A DNA stretch of 64,000 nt from Streptomyces sp. NBC_00708 (GTDB lineage: Bacteria; Actinomycetota; Actinomycetes; Streptomycetales; Streptomycetaceae). Numbering within the stretch: the first letter of the stretch is position 1; each line of letters opens with the position of its first letter. The notes beneath the pieces are model-generated. The model was given only the letters and a program-made list of their open reading frames with translations. It was not told where the DNA came from and made no database searches. The position numbers were made by a program, and so were the translations under genes. The stretch spans positions 6,696,001 through 6,760,000 of the forward strand of contig CP108997.1 in assembly GCA_036226585.1 (NCBI GenBank), read 5' to 3'. This document shows positions 17,827 through 27,852 of this stretch, one piece after another.

Positions 17827-19260
17827 TTACGGGTTGGTCTCGGGCGGGCGTCTGCGGGCGAGGAAGAGGCTGGTCAGCGTCGTGATCGCCATGGCGCCCA
17901 TGCCCACCAGCGCCGCCGTGGTGTAGGCGCTGTCGTCGGGGAAGAGCCGGCCGGGGCCGGTGCCCGCGGCGAGGACCAGACCGCCGATGGCGCTGCCCAG
18001 GGAGTACCCGACGCTGCGGACGACGTAGTTGAAGCTCATGGCGCTCGACGTCTCGCTCCTGGGGGTGACGGCCAGGATGACGCCGGGCATGGCGGCCGAG
18101 AATCCGCCGACGCCGAAGCCGAGCACACCCATCGCCGCGAACAGTTCGGCCAGGTCCGACCGGGCCGCCGCGAACAGGGCGAACCCGCCGCCGACCACGA
18201 CGGCGCTGCCGGCCAGGAGCAGGGGATCGGGGACCCGCCTCCGGACCCGAGGCGTGAGCTTGCCGGCGACGAACCCCAGCACCGAGAACGGGATGAGGAC
18301 CAGCCCGGCGACGAAGGTCGTCAGCCCGAAGCCGTAGCCGGCGCCGTGCGGCGTCTGCGCGTACCGGGTGACGAGCGTGAGCAGGAGGTACATGCCGATC
18401 CCGCCGACGAACATGGCGAGGTTCGCCCCGGCGACCGCCGGGTGCCGTACCGCCCGCACATCGACCAGGGGCGTCGCGCTGCGCAGCTCGACGACGACCC
18501 AGGCGCAGAGCAGCACCACCGCGACGACGGCGAGGCCCGCCGCCACGGCGAGGTGACGGCTCCACAGATCCCGTTCGCCGGCGAGGAACAGCACCAGGAG
18601 CAGCGCGGCGGCCAGGAGCACGGCGCCCGCCACGTCCACGTGCGCGGAGCGGCCTTCCGGCGCTTCGGGCATGGAGCGCCACGCGGTAACGAGGGCGGCG
18701 GCGGTGACGACCAGGCCGAGGCCGTAGGCGGCCCGTACCCCGCCGAGTTCGGCGAGGAGTGCGGTCAGCGGGTAGCCGACGCCGGCCCCGATGATCGAGA
18801 CCACCGAGATCAGGGCGATCACGGTCGCGCCGCGCTCCTCGGGGAGGTGGTCCCGGGCCACGCCCATCATCAGCGCCGTCAGCCCGAGCCCGACGCCCTG
18901 GGCCGCCCGGCCGGCCAGCAGCCAGGCGAACGGCAGGGGCAGCACGGTGAGCGCGCTGCCGGCGACGACGACCGCCAGCGTCGCGAGGATCGTCGCCCGC
19001 CGGTGCGGACCTGCTCCGAGCCGCCCCAGGACCGGCGTGGCCACGGCGCCGCTGAGCAGGGCGACGGTCAGCGTCCACTGCGCGCTGCCGAGCGAGACAT
19101 GGAACGAGGTCGCCACGCTGGTGATGAGCGGCGCCCCGAGGCTGCCGACCGCCGCCACGACCAGAGCGATGAACATCAGGGCGGGGATCAGCAGCCGCCC
19201 CTCGGGGCGCGTCCCGGGGAACGCCTGCACCGCGGCCCCGTCGACCGGCTGCCCGGTCAC
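17827..19260 (-). CDS. MFS drug-efflux-type transporter (14 TM)
   Basis: Integral membrane protein of 477 residues with about 14 hydrophobic helices (DHA2-like). Motifs include LGRLGAGPHRRATILATLAV (motif A region), GRAAQGVGLGLTALMMG (motif B) and SIIGAGVGYPLTALLAELGG (motif C-like antiporter signature). Family members expel drugs or metabolites using proton motive force. The GTG start overlaps the stop of the upstream marR gene by 4 nt, which strongly suggests that the MarR protein controls this pump. Confidence 0.87.
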   Translation of the reverse strand: MTGQPVDGAAVQAFPGTRPEGRLLIPALMFIALVVAAVGSLGAPLITSVATSFHVSLGSAQWTLTVALLSGAVATPVLGRLGAGPHRRATILATLAVVVAGSALTVLPLPFAWLLAGRAAQGVGLGLTALMMGVARDHLPEERGATVIALISVVSIIGAGVGYPLTALLAELGGVRAAYGLGLVVTAAALVTAWRSMPEAPEGRSAHVDVAGAVLLAAALLLVLFLAGERDLWSRHLAVAAGLAVVAVVLLCAWVVVELRSATPLVDVRAVRHPAVAGANLAMFVGGIGMYLLLTLVTRYAQTPHGAGYGFGLTTFVAGLVLIPFSVLGFVAGKLTPRVRRRVPDPLLLAGSAVVVGGGFALFAAARSDLAELFAAMGVLGFGVGGFSAAMPGVILAVTPRSETSSAMSFNYVVRSVGYSLGSAIGGLVLAAGTGPGRLFPDDSAYTTAALVGMGAMAITTLTSLFLARRRPPETNP

Positions 19261-19715
19261 TGCTTCGGCCCCTCGCGGTCCTGGCTTTCGAGCTCCGCCA
19301 GATGTGTCAGCGCCGGAAGGGCCGCCACCAGCGCCTCGACCTCGTCGCCGGTCAGCTCGCCGATCAACCGCTCGAACGCGTGGACGCCCGCCCGGCGCCG
19401 CTTCCGGACATAGGAAGCGCCGGCCTCGGTCAGGTACACCAGCGTGACCCGCCTGTCGGACGCGTCACCCCGCCGCTCGACCAGCCCGGACTCCTCCATC
19501 ACCCGGACCAGGGCGGTCATCGCGGGCTGGGTGACGCCCTCGGCCGCGGCCAGATCGGTGATACGCCGCGGGCCGGTCCGGTCCAGGGTGGCCAGGGTTG
19601 CGGCGGACGTCAGGCTCATGTCCCGGGGCAGGCGTTTGACGGCCCTGGTGGCCAGGCCGTAGAGGGCTGCCCCGATGGCGGCGGACGCGCCGGGGGCGGT
19701 GTCGTGACGACTCAT
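19257..19715 (-). CDS. MarR-family regulator of the adjacent MFS pump
   Basis: Winged-helix repressor of 152 residues (GPRRITDLAAAEGVTQPAMT; LVRVMEESGLVERRGDASDR; RRVTLVYLTEAG). Translationally coupled to the MFS gene. The ATG at 19715 lacks a good ribosome binding site, but TATGCT lies 6 nt before it, so a leaderless transcript is possible. It is divergent from xlnA, sharing a 394-bp AT-richer region. Confidence 0.87.
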   Translation of the reverse strand: MSRHDTAPGASAAIGAALYGLATRAVKRLPRDMSLTSAATLATLDRTGPRRITDLAAAEGVTQPAMTALVRVMEESGLVERRGDASDRRVTLVYLTEAGASYVRKRRRAGVHAFERLIGELTGDEVEALVAALPALTHLAELESQDREGPKQ

Positions 19716-19778
19716 ACCCAAAGCATAGCGTGTTTATATTCAGATCTTATGTAAATGCCTCGGCTGCGTTGAAGTGCT

Positions 19779-21549
<1,771 letters not shown>

Positions 21550-21564
21550 GGGACCGGACGGACC

Positions 21565-21610
21565 CCGGAGAGGCCGCAACCGATGACGGACTCGGTTGCG
21601 GCCTCTCCGG
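21565..21610. terminator. Bidirectional terminator between xlnA and catalase
   Basis: Perfect 19-bp stem, arms 21565-21583 and 21592-21610 (arm begins CCGGAGAGGCCGCAAC), 8-nt loop, between two convergent genes. Confidence 0.85.
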
Positions 21611-21639
21611 CTGCCTGCGTCGCGGACCCGCCCCGAGCG

Positions 21640-23100
21640 CTACGAGCCCTGCTCGGCGCGGACGCCCTCGGCGATACGGGCGCCCACCGACGGGTCGATG
21701 TTGGTCCAGTACGTGAAGGCGCGCTCCAGGACCGGTTCGCTCACCCCGTCGAGGAGATGGCCGACGACGTTGTCGACGAGGCGGTCGCGCGCCGCGTCGT
21801 CCAGGACCTCGCGCACGAGGGTGCCGGGCTGTCCCCAGTCGTCGTCCTCCGGATGCGAGACATAGGCGGACCGGGTGATCTCACCGTCGACGCCCCAGCT
21901 GGGCGGGGTCCCGTACCGCTCCGTGTCGGCGGCGGGCCCGCCCTTGGAGTTCGGCGCGTAGACCGGGTCCGACGTCTTCCGGTAGGCCATCGCGCCGTCC
22001 TTGGAGTACGTGTGGACGTCGACGACCGGCGCGTTCACCGGCAGCTGCTGGTAGTTGGTGCCGATGCGCGCGCGGTGGGCGTCCGCGTACGAGAAGAGCC
22101 GGCCCAGCAGCATCCGGTCCGGGCTCGGGCCGATGCCGGGCACGAAGTTGTTCGGCTGGAAGGCGGCCTGCTCGATCTGGGCGTGGTTGTCGGTGGGGTT
22201 GCGGTCCAGCGTCATGCGGCCCACCGGGATGAGCGGGTAGTCGCCGTGCGGCCACACCTTGGTGAGGTCGAACGGGTTGAAGCGGTACGTCGCCGCGTCC
22301 TCGAACGGCATGACCTGCACATGCAGCGTCCACGAGGGGAAGTCCCCGTCCCGGATGTGCTCGAACAGGTCCCGCATGTGGAAGTCCGAGTCGGAGCCCG
22401 CCATCCGGTCGGCCTCTTCCTGGGGGAAGAACTCGATGCCCTGGTCGGTCTTGAAGTGGTACTTCACCCAGAACCGCTCGCCTGACGCGTTGATCCACAT
22501 GTACGTGTGGGAGGTGTACCCGTTCATGTGACGCCAGGTACGCGGAATGCCCCGGTCACCCATCAGCCACGTCACCTGGTGCGCGGACTCGGGGGAGAGG
22601 GTCCAGAAGTCCCACTGCATGTCGTGGTCGCGCAGATTGTTGTCGGCCCGGCGCTTCTGGGACCGGATGAAGTGCTGGAACTTCATCGGGTCCTTCACGA
22701 AGAAGACCGGCGTGTTGTTGCCGACCATGTCGTAGTTGCCCTCGGACGTGTAGAACTTCACCGCGAAACCCCGGGGGTCCCGCCAGGTGTCCGGGCTGCC
22801 CCGTTCCCCGGCCACGGTGGAGAACCGGGCGACCAGATCGGTGCGGACCCCCGGCTGGAACAGCGCCGCCTTGGTGTAGCGGCTGACATCATGGGTGACC
22901 TCGAAGTGCCCGAACGCGCCACTGCCCTTGGCGTGCGGCTGGCGCTCCGGGATCCGCTCGCGGTTGAACTGCGCCATCTGCTCGATCAGGTAGGCGTCCT
23001 GAAGCAGGACGGGTCCGCCGGGGCCCGCGGTGAGCGAGTGTTCGTCGCTCTCCACCGGGGCCCCGGAATCGGTGGTCGTCGCCGGTCGGCTCTCGGTCAT
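21640..23100 (-). CDS. katA: Haem catalase (small-subunit, clade 3)
   Basis: Dismutates hydrogen peroxide in the cytoplasm. The 486 residues fit small-subunit monofunctional catalases. Visible: [16 protein letters not shown] with the distal His region, [33 protein letters not shown] with the active Asn, and the proximal haem ligand Tyr in [20 protein letters not shown]-binding-type loop residues follow. The ATG at 23100 is preferred because it begins the normal N-terminus and has AAAGG upstream; a GTG at 23139 is possible. No catalase regulator gene (CatR/FurA) is adjacent. Confidence 0.93.
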   Translation of the reverse strand: MTESRPATTTDSGAPVESDEHSLTAGPGGPVLLQDAYLIEQMAQFNRERIPERQPHAKGSGAFGHFEVTHDVSRYTKAALFQPGVRTDLVARFSTVAGERGSPDTWRDPRGFAVKFYTSEGNYDMVGNNTPVFFVKDPMKFQHFIRSQKRRADNNLRDHDMQWDFWTLSPESAHQVTWLMGDRGIPRTWRHMNGYTSHTYMWINASGERFWVKYHFKTDQGIEFFPQEEADRMAGSDSDFHMRDLFEHIRDGDFPSWTLHVQVMPFEDAATYRFNPFDLTKVWPHGDYPLIPVGRMTLDRNPTDNHAQIEQAAFQPNNFVPGIGPSPDRMLLGRLFSYADAHRARIGTNYQQLPVNAPVVDVHTYSKDGAMAYRKTSDPVYAPNSKGGPAADTERYGTPPSWGVDGEITRSAYVSHPEDDDWGQPGTLVREVLDDAARDRLVDNVVGHLLDGVSEPVLERAFTYWTNIDPSVGARIAEGVRAEQGS

Positions 23101-23465
23101 GGCGGTCTGCCTTTCGTGCTCGTCGTCGCGCGTGCCCACCCTCAGCCTTCTCGACAGCAGCCGCCACCTGAAACCTCACGCACGGTCACACGAGCGCCGT
23201 GGAGCGCTTTCATGAGGGGCGGAGGGCGACGGGGCCGGCGAGGCAACCAGGTGAACGATCCGGTGTCGGGCCTCCACCGGGTGACGACGATCACGGCAGT
23301 TCCCGGAGAGAGCTACGTAAGATTGCGGGGAGTGGCGAGCGGCCGTCGGCGGTCCCCTGAGAACCTGAGGAACCGCGCCCTGGCCTGCGGCTCGTTGGTA
23401 AGGTGGGGGAGTAGCCCTTGACCTGCAAAAACGCAGGCAGGGAGCCGGAAACCAGGAGTATCTCG
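23101..23465. other. Intergenic region between divergent katA and panD
   Basis: 365 bp without a supportable gene. A TAAGAT hexamer (23318-23323) and TAAGGT (23399-23404) could be -10 elements for panD, but no convincing -35 is seen. CCTGC-AAAAAC-GCAGG (23422-23437) is a small hairpin in the panD leader. Confidence 0.4.
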
Positions 23466-23891
23466 ATGCTGCGCACCATGTTCAAGTCCAAGATTCACCG
23501 TGCCACCGTCACCCAGGCCGATCTGCACTACGTGGGTTCGGTCACCATCGACGCCGAGTTGATGGAGGCCGCGGATCTGCTGCCCGGTGAGCTGGTGCAC
23601 ATCGTGGACATCGACAACGGTGCCCGGCTGGAGACGTACGTCATCGAGGGCGAGCGCGGTTCCGGTGTGATCGGGATCAACGGCGCCGCCGCCCACCTCG
23701 TGCACCCGGGTGACCTGGTCATCCTCATCAGCTACGCGCAGGTCGAGGATGCCGAGGCGCGTGCCCTCGTGCCGCGTATCGTGCACGTCGACGCGGACAA
23801 CCGCATCGTCGCACTCGGTGCCGACGCCTCCGCGCCCGTGCCGGGCAGTGACACCGAGCGCAGCCCGCACGCGGTGCCCGCGGCACGCTGA
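23466..23891 (+). CDS. panD: Aspartate 1-decarboxylase
   Basis: Makes beta-alanine from aspartate for pantothenate and CoA. The 141 residues are a pyruvoyl enzyme: [20 protein letters not shown], then the self-cleavage site Gly24-Ser25 in HYVGSVTID. Catalytic-site residues [19 protein letters not shown] follow. The C-terminal 20 residues are a low-complexity tail common in actinobacterial PanD. AGGAG is 7 nt before the ATG. The GNAT gene follows after 30 bp; in enterobacteria a GNAT-like protein (PanZ) activates PanD, but this GNAT is not recognisably PanZ. Confidence 0.95.
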   Translation: MLRTMFKSKIHRATVTQADLHYVGSVTIDAELMEAADLLPGELVHIVDIDNGARLETYVIEGERGSGVIGINGAAAHLVHPGDLVILISYAQVEDAEARALVPRIVHVDADNRIVALGADASAPVPGSDTERSPHAVPAAR

Positions 23892-23921
23892 GGCGGCTCG
23901 TCCAGCAAGGGAGCAATCCGC

Positions 23922-24275
23922 ATGGCAGAGCAGACCGGGCCCGAGATCCGTGACGACCGGGCGGCCGGCCGGCTGTCCGCGTTCGAGGACGGCGAGGCCG
24001 TCGGGGTCATCGCGTACTTCGTGATGGACGGCGAGCCCGCCGGGCTCGTCGCCGTCCACACCGTCGTCGAGCCCGGACACGAGGGCAAGGGCATCGGAGG
24101 TGCCCTGGTCAGGGAGTTCTACGCCATGGCGGGGCGCGAGGGAGTGCCGGTCGTGCCGCTGTGCCCGTACGCCGCCAAATGGGCCTCGCGCCATCCCGAC
24201 GAGGCCCCCGAGGCGCCGGACGCACTGGTGGAGCGCGCGAAGACACAGCTCGCCTCGCACCCCGAGCTGTACTGA
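23922..24275 (+). CDS. Short GNAT-type acetyltransferase (YjdJ-like)
   Basis: Protein of 117 residues matching the short GNAT family (PF14542 type). It has the beta strand GVIAYFVMDGEPAGLVAVHT, then the acetyl-CoA pyrophosphate loop in EPGHEGKGIGGALVREFY, and VPVVPLCPYAAKW with a conserved Cys. Members are thought to bind acetyl-CoA; substrates are unknown. It lies 30 bp after panD and 20 bp before the racemase-like gene, all on one strand, so co-transcription is likely. Confidence 0.85.
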   Translation: MAEQTGPEIRDDRAAGRLSAFEDGEAVGVIAYFVMDGEPAGLVAVHTVVEPGHEGKGIGGALVREFYAMAGREGVPVVPLCPYAAKWASRHPDEAPEAPDALVERAKTQLASHPELY

Positions 24276-24295
24276 GCCGGAAGGACGTGTCCGCC

Positions 24296-24934
24296 GTGAC
24301 GCTCGCGCTGCTGCACACCTCGCCGGTCCATGTCCCGGTCTTCGACGCCCTGCGCGACGCCGACCACCCGGGAACCGTCCTGCGTCATCTCGTACGCGAG
24401 GAGCTGCTGACCAGGGCGGCGGCGCTGGGGCCCGAGGCGGTGGGGGACGACGTGGAGGCGCTGATCGCGGGGCTCGCCGCCGAAGGGGCGGACGCCGTGC
24501 TCTGCACCTGTTCGACGATCGGTGCCGTGGCCGAGTCCGCCGGGGTCGCCCTCGGCATCCCGGTCCTGCGCGTCGACCGGCCCATGGCCGCGGCGGCCGT
24601 CCGTGCCGGACGGGTCACCGTCCTGGCCACCCTTGCCTCCACCCTGGAGCCGACCCGCGCGCTTCTCGCCGAGGAGGCGGGCGTGGCCGGCCTGCCCGGA
24701 GCGGATGTACGCACCGTGCTGGTGGAGGGGGCCTGGGAACGCTTCGTGGCCGGTGACCAGGACGGCTTCCTGGACCTTGTGGCCGCCGCTGCCGACACGG
24801 TGGGCGACGCGGACGTCATCGTGCTCGCCCAGGGCTCCATGGCGGGTGCGGCCGAGCGCACGACCACCGCGGTCCCGGTGCTGTCCAGCCCCCGCCCGGG
24901 GCTGGCCGCCGCGGTGGCGGCGGCAGGGCGCTGA
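24296..24934 (+). CDS. Asp/Glu racemase-superfamily protein
   Basis: Protein of 212 residues with the two-lobe fold of Asp/Glu/hydantoin racemases. The first lobe has AVLCTCSTIGAVAESAG, placing a potential catalytic Cys in TCST. In the second lobe the usual GC-T/E motif is replaced by VIVLAQGSMAGAAERT, so the partner Cys is missing. It is probably a racemase relative with altered chemistry (maleate isomerase-like or non-catalytic). The GTG at 24296 is chosen with AAGGA 10 nt upstream; GTG 24287 is too close to it. Confidence 0.65.
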   Translation: MTLALLHTSPVHVPVFDALRDADHPGTVLRHLVREELLTRAAALGPEAVGDDVEALIAGLAAEGADAVLCTCSTIGAVAESAGVALGIPVLRVDRPMAAAAVRAGRVTVLATLASTLEPTRALLAEEAGVAGLPGADVRTVLVEGAWERFVAGDQDGFLDLVAAAADTVGDADVIVLAQGSMAGAAERTTTAVPVLSSPRPGLAAAVAAAGR

Positions 24935-25115
24935 AGGGCGGTCGGGGCGCTGGCGCTCGTCGCCGGGCCCGTCCGGTCCGGGCGGACCCGGCTGTCGGCC
25001 GAACCGGTCGTCCGGGCGCCGTTCCCTCGCTCGTACGTGTGGGCTCGCCGGGCGCGGGCAGCCGCTCCGGGAGACGGTGGAAGAGAGATCCACCCCGATC
25101 GCTGGGAGGCCCGAG

Positions 25116-25331
25116 ATGACTCACCCGTTCCCCGACCCCGTGCCGCCGGGGCCGACCCCGGGTCCGCTGCCGGAGCCGACGCCGCCCGCGCCGACCCCGC
25201 CGGCGCCCACGCCCCCGGCGCCGAATCCGCCGGCGCCGCCCGGCCCCGCACCCGACCCGATCCCGCAGCCGCCTGCGCCGAACCCCGACCCGGTGCCGCC
25301 GCCCGAGCCGGAGCCGTCACCCGTGGGCTGA
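25116..25331 (+). CDS. Small proline-rich repeat protein
   Basis: Predicted protein of 71 residues, roughly half proline. It repeats PTPPAP / NPPAPP units with Glu/Asp near the ends and has no aromatic core, signal peptide or membrane segment, so it should be an extended polyproline-type chain. GGGAGG lies 7 nt before the ATG, which supports translation. Function unknown. The 181 bp before it (24935-25115) hold no gene that I can support. Confidence 0.55.
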   Translation: MTHPFPDPVPPGPTPGPLPEPTPPAPTPPAPTPPAPNPPAPPGPAPDPIPQPPAPNPDPVPPPEPEPSPVG

Positions 25332-25345
25332 CCGGGGGTGAGCGG

Positions 25346-25780
25346 TCAGCCGGCGGCCAGCATCGCGTCGGCCCGCGCGGTCACCTCGGTCAGGACCCGG
25401 CCCGCAGCGGCCAGGTCCTCGGCCGGCAGGTCCCCGTACAGCGCTGCCGCGATGTCGGCGACGCCGGCTTTGTACGACTGGACCAGCGCGTCGGCGTCGG
25501 CAGTGAGCGCCAGCAGGTTCACAGGGCGCTCCTCCAGCAGCCCGGCGGCCGTCAGCTCCGCGACGGTCCGCTCCGCCGCCGGAAGGCCGAGCTTCACCGC
25601 ACCGGTCAGGCGCTCGATCAGTGCGCCTCGTTCGATGGTGCCGCCCACGGCTTCCGCGGCGTTGAGCGCCAGGGCCTGGTGGAAGGTGACGCCCTGGGGC
25701 AGGAGCCGTTCGGCGACGGCGCGGGTGGCGTAGTGGGCCATGCCGATGACCTGGCCGTTGACTGCGGGTGCGGTAGCCAT
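25346..25780 (-). CDS. MarR-like winged-helix protein (second gene of pair)
   Basis: Protein of 144 residues. A winged-helix-like centre (LNAAEAVGGTIERGALIERL; AAERTVAELTAAGLLEERPV) is followed by a C-terminal helical part (VQSYKAGVADIAAALYGDLP). It resembles MarR-type regulators or their effector-binding partners, without a charged wing typical of strong DNA binding. GAGGAG precedes the ATG. It starts 2 bp after the stop of the upstream MarR gene and is surely co-transcribed with it. Confidence 0.6.
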   Translation of the reverse strand: MATAPAVNGQVIGMAHYATRAVAERLLPQGVTFHQALALNAAEAVGGTIERGALIERLTGAVKLGLPAAERTVAELTAAGLLEERPVNLLALTADADALVQSYKAGVADIAAALYGDLPAEDLAAAGRVLTEVTARADAMLAAG

Positions 25781-25782
25781 GA

Positions 25783-26253
25783 TTACTCCTCGCGGGAAAC
25801 AGGGGGAACGGGCACATCGAGCAGAGCCGTCAGTGCCTCGGTGAACGCCTCGGCACCGGCGCCGCCGATACCGCCCAGAGGGGCGAGCAGCCCGTCGACG
25901 AGCCCCCGGACCACCGTGATGGCGCGGCCGGTCGTCTCGCGGCCCTCCTCGGTCAGGGACAGGAGGACCGCCCGGCTGTCCGCCGGGTCGGTGGTCCGTT
26001 CGACGAGCCCCGCAGACTCCAGGGCGCGGGCAATTTTCGAGACGTAGAGCGCTTCGAGTCCGGTGTGGTCCGCCAGGGCGCGCTGACTCGGCCGCAGCCC
26101 CGCGTGTTCCATCCCCGACAGGGAAGCGACCAGCGAATACTGCGCGTGCGTCAGGCCGAGCGGGGCCAGGGCCCGGTCGATGGCCACCCGCCATTTCATG
26201 GATAGGCGCCAGACCAGGAAACCCGGGGTCGCGCCCTCGATCGCGTTGCTCAT
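25783..26253 (-). CDS. MarR-family regulator
   Basis: Repressor of 156 residues with a full MarR core: LGLTHAQYSLVASLSGMEHA, RPSQRALADHTGLEALYVSK, IARALESAGLVERTTDPADS and RAVLLSLTEEG. First gene of a two-gene unit. Direct repeats CATGGCTACTA (26267-26277, 26282-26292) sit 14-39 bp upstream of its start and probably mark its own operator. Confidence 0.87.
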   Translation of the reverse strand: MSNAIEGATPGFLVWRLSMKWRVAIDRALAPLGLTHAQYSLVASLSGMEHAGLRPSQRALADHTGLEALYVSKIARALESAGLVERTTDPADSRAVLLSLTEEGRETTGRAITVVRGLVDGLLAPLGGIGGAGAEAFTEALTALLDVPVPPVSREE

Positions 26254-26266
26254 GACGAATACCGTA

Positions 26267-26331
26267 CATGGCTACTATGTCCATGGCTACTAAATTCCGC
26301 GAGGCCATCGCGAGGCCATCGCGAGGCCATG
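26267..26331. repeat. CATGGCTACTA direct repeats and 11-bp tandem repeat
   Basis: CATGGCTACTA occurs at 26267-26277 and 26282-26292 (15-bp period), in the marR promoter region. Immediately after, GCGAGGCCATC is repeated in tandem three times (26299-26331, last base changed). The tandem lies between the marR promoter and the decarboxylase stop. Confidence 0.7.
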
Positions 26332-26352
26332 GAGGCCCGAAGGCCCGCTGCC

Positions 26353-27729
26353 TCAGTCCCGTGGATTCAGCAGGGCGTCGGCGTGCGCGAGGCCGCTCTC
26401 GGCGGAGACGGAGTCCAGCGACTGGGCGTCCCGCACCGGCGCGAACCGCACCGCAGGCTCCTCGCGCCCGCTCGTGGCGGCGACGTCGAACCCGTACACC
26501 GCCGGGCGCGGCAGACTGTTGTACGACCACGGCGTGGAGAAGTAGTACGCCCCCGTGTCGTACAGCACCACGTAGTCGCCCGCCCGCAGCTCGGGCAGTT
26601 CCCGCGCGTGCGCGACGACGTCCCCGGCGAAGCAGCACGGCCCCGCGATGTCCTGAACCACCACGGGCCCCTCCTTCGGCCACCCCTGGGCGTCGAAGGC
26701 ACCGACCCGCAGCGGCCAGGCGTCGGGCATGAACACCGTACGGGTGGCGGTCTGGGCGCCCGCGTGGGTCAGCGCGATACGGCGGCCGCCCGCGTCCTTC
26801 GTGTACTCGACCAGTGCGCCGATGAAGCCGTTCTTCGCGAGCAGCGAGCGGCCGAACTCGGTGACCAGTTCGTACCGGCCGTCGAAGAGGCCGGGCACGG
26901 CGGCCCGCAGCGCCCCGGCGTAGGCGGCGAAGGTGGGGCGCACCTCGTCGTCGGCGAAGTTGACCGGGAGGCCGCCGCCGATGTCGAGCCCGGTGATCTG
27001 CCGGCGGCCCAGCGTCTCGTTGATCTCCTCGGCCAGCCGGTACGTCTCGCCGATCCCGGCCGCGATCAGCTCCAACGAGCAGCCCTGCGAACCGACATGG
27101 GCGTGCAGCCGGGTCAGCCAGGGGTACGCGGCAAAGGTCTTCACCACCTGTTCGCGCGCGCCGGGGTCGCGCAGCGCCACGCCGAACTTCGACGTGGCCG
27201 TGGCCGTGCTCATCGCTCCGATGGAGCCGCCGCCGACCTGCGGGTTGACCCGGAGGCCGATGGCGGACACCGCGTCCGCCGGCCGCAGCGAGGCGATCCG
27301 TGCCACCTCGTCGAGGTTGTCGGCGTTGATCGCCACGCCCACGGCCAGCGCGCGGCGGATCTCGTCACGCGTCTTGGCGGGGGAGTCCAGGACGATCTTC
27401 GACGGCGCGAACCCCGCGTCCAGCGCGAGCCGCAGCTCACCGGGGCTCGCGACCTCGCAGCCCATGCCGCACCGGGCCAGCAGCCGCAGCACGGGCACCA
27501 GCGAGGACGCCTTCGCGGCGAACGTGTGCAGCACGGCGGGCACCCCGGGGAACGCCTCGTGCAGGGCGGCGACCGACGCCCGTACGCCGTCCGTGTCGAT
27601 GAAGCCGACGACCGGGCTCGACTCGCCGAGCAGGCCGGCGGCCACGGCGTGGCGGACCACCGCCGCGACACGCGCGGACGGGGTTGAGTCGGAGGGGATC
27701 GGGGCGGCGGAGGGCGAGGAGAGGCTCAT
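26353..27729 (-). CDS. Type III PLP-dependent decarboxylase (diaminopimelate decarboxylase-like)
   Basis: Fold-III PLP enzyme of 458 residues. The N-terminal alanine-racemase-like barrel has the PLP lysine in HTFAAKASSLVPVL, CGMGCEVASPGELRLAL, HAHVGSQG and ITGLDIGGGLPV (phosphate-binding Gly loop). The C-terminal beta domain has GPCCFAGDVVAHARELP with the catalytic Cys and YDTGAYYFSTPWSYN. It belongs to the DapDC/ornithine decarboxylase superfamily. Since a housekeeping lysA is normally elsewhere, this copy may serve specialised metabolism or polyamines (inference). The start is uncertain: no good ribosome binding site precedes ATG 27729. The PucR regulator lies upstream on the same strand. 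Confidence 0.8.
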   Translation of the reverse strand: MSLSSPSAAPIPSDSTPSARVAAVVRHAVAAGLLGESSPVVGFIDTDGVRASVAALHEAFPGVPAVLHTFAAKASSLVPVLRLLARCGMGCEVASPGELRLALDAGFAPSKIVLDSPAKTRDEIRRALAVGVAINADNLDEVARIASLRPADAVSAIGLRVNPQVGGGSIGAMSTATATSKFGVALRDPGAREQVVKTFAAYPWLTRLHAHVGSQGCSLELIAAGIGETYRLAEEINETLGRRQITGLDIGGGLPVNFADDEVRPTFAAYAGALRAAVPGLFDGRYELVTEFGRSLLAKNGFIGALVEYTKDAGGRRIALTHAGAQTATRTVFMPDAWPLRVGAFDAQGWPKEGPVVVQDIAGPCCFAGDVVAHARELPELRAGDYVVLYDTGAYYFSTPWSYNSLPRPAVYGFDVAATSGREEPAVRFAPVRDAQSLDSVSAESGLAHADALLNPRD

Positions 27730-27765
27730 GGAGCCAGAGTCGGTGATGGGTGCCCCCGAGGTCTC

Positions 27766-27813
27766 TGTCGGGACGGCCAAGAACGGTGAGCCTGTTTGTC
27801 GGTCCGGCCAAGA
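27766..27813. promoter_or_regulatory. Paired 17-bp direct repeats between PucR and decarboxylase genes
   Basis: TGTCGGGACGGCCAAGA (27766-27782) and TGTCGGTCCGGCCAAGA (27797-27813) agree at 15 of 17 positions and start 31 bp apart, about three helical turns. They lie just upstream of the decarboxylase start and are candidates for PucR binding. Confidence 0.5.
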
Positions 27814-27852
27814 GCTGTGGGTGAGCCCGCCGCCGTACGGTCAGACCGCAAC

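Noticed and set aside
23199..23212. LacI operator at the katA/panD region (GGAGCGCTTTCATG)
   Set aside because: Only the central AGCGCT is symmetric; outer positions do not match any operator class in the window.
23395..23440. Manganese (yybP-ykoY) riboswitch before panD
   Set aside because: GGGGGAGTAGC recalls part of the motif, but the second conserved element and the multi-helix fold are not visible, and panD is not a known target.
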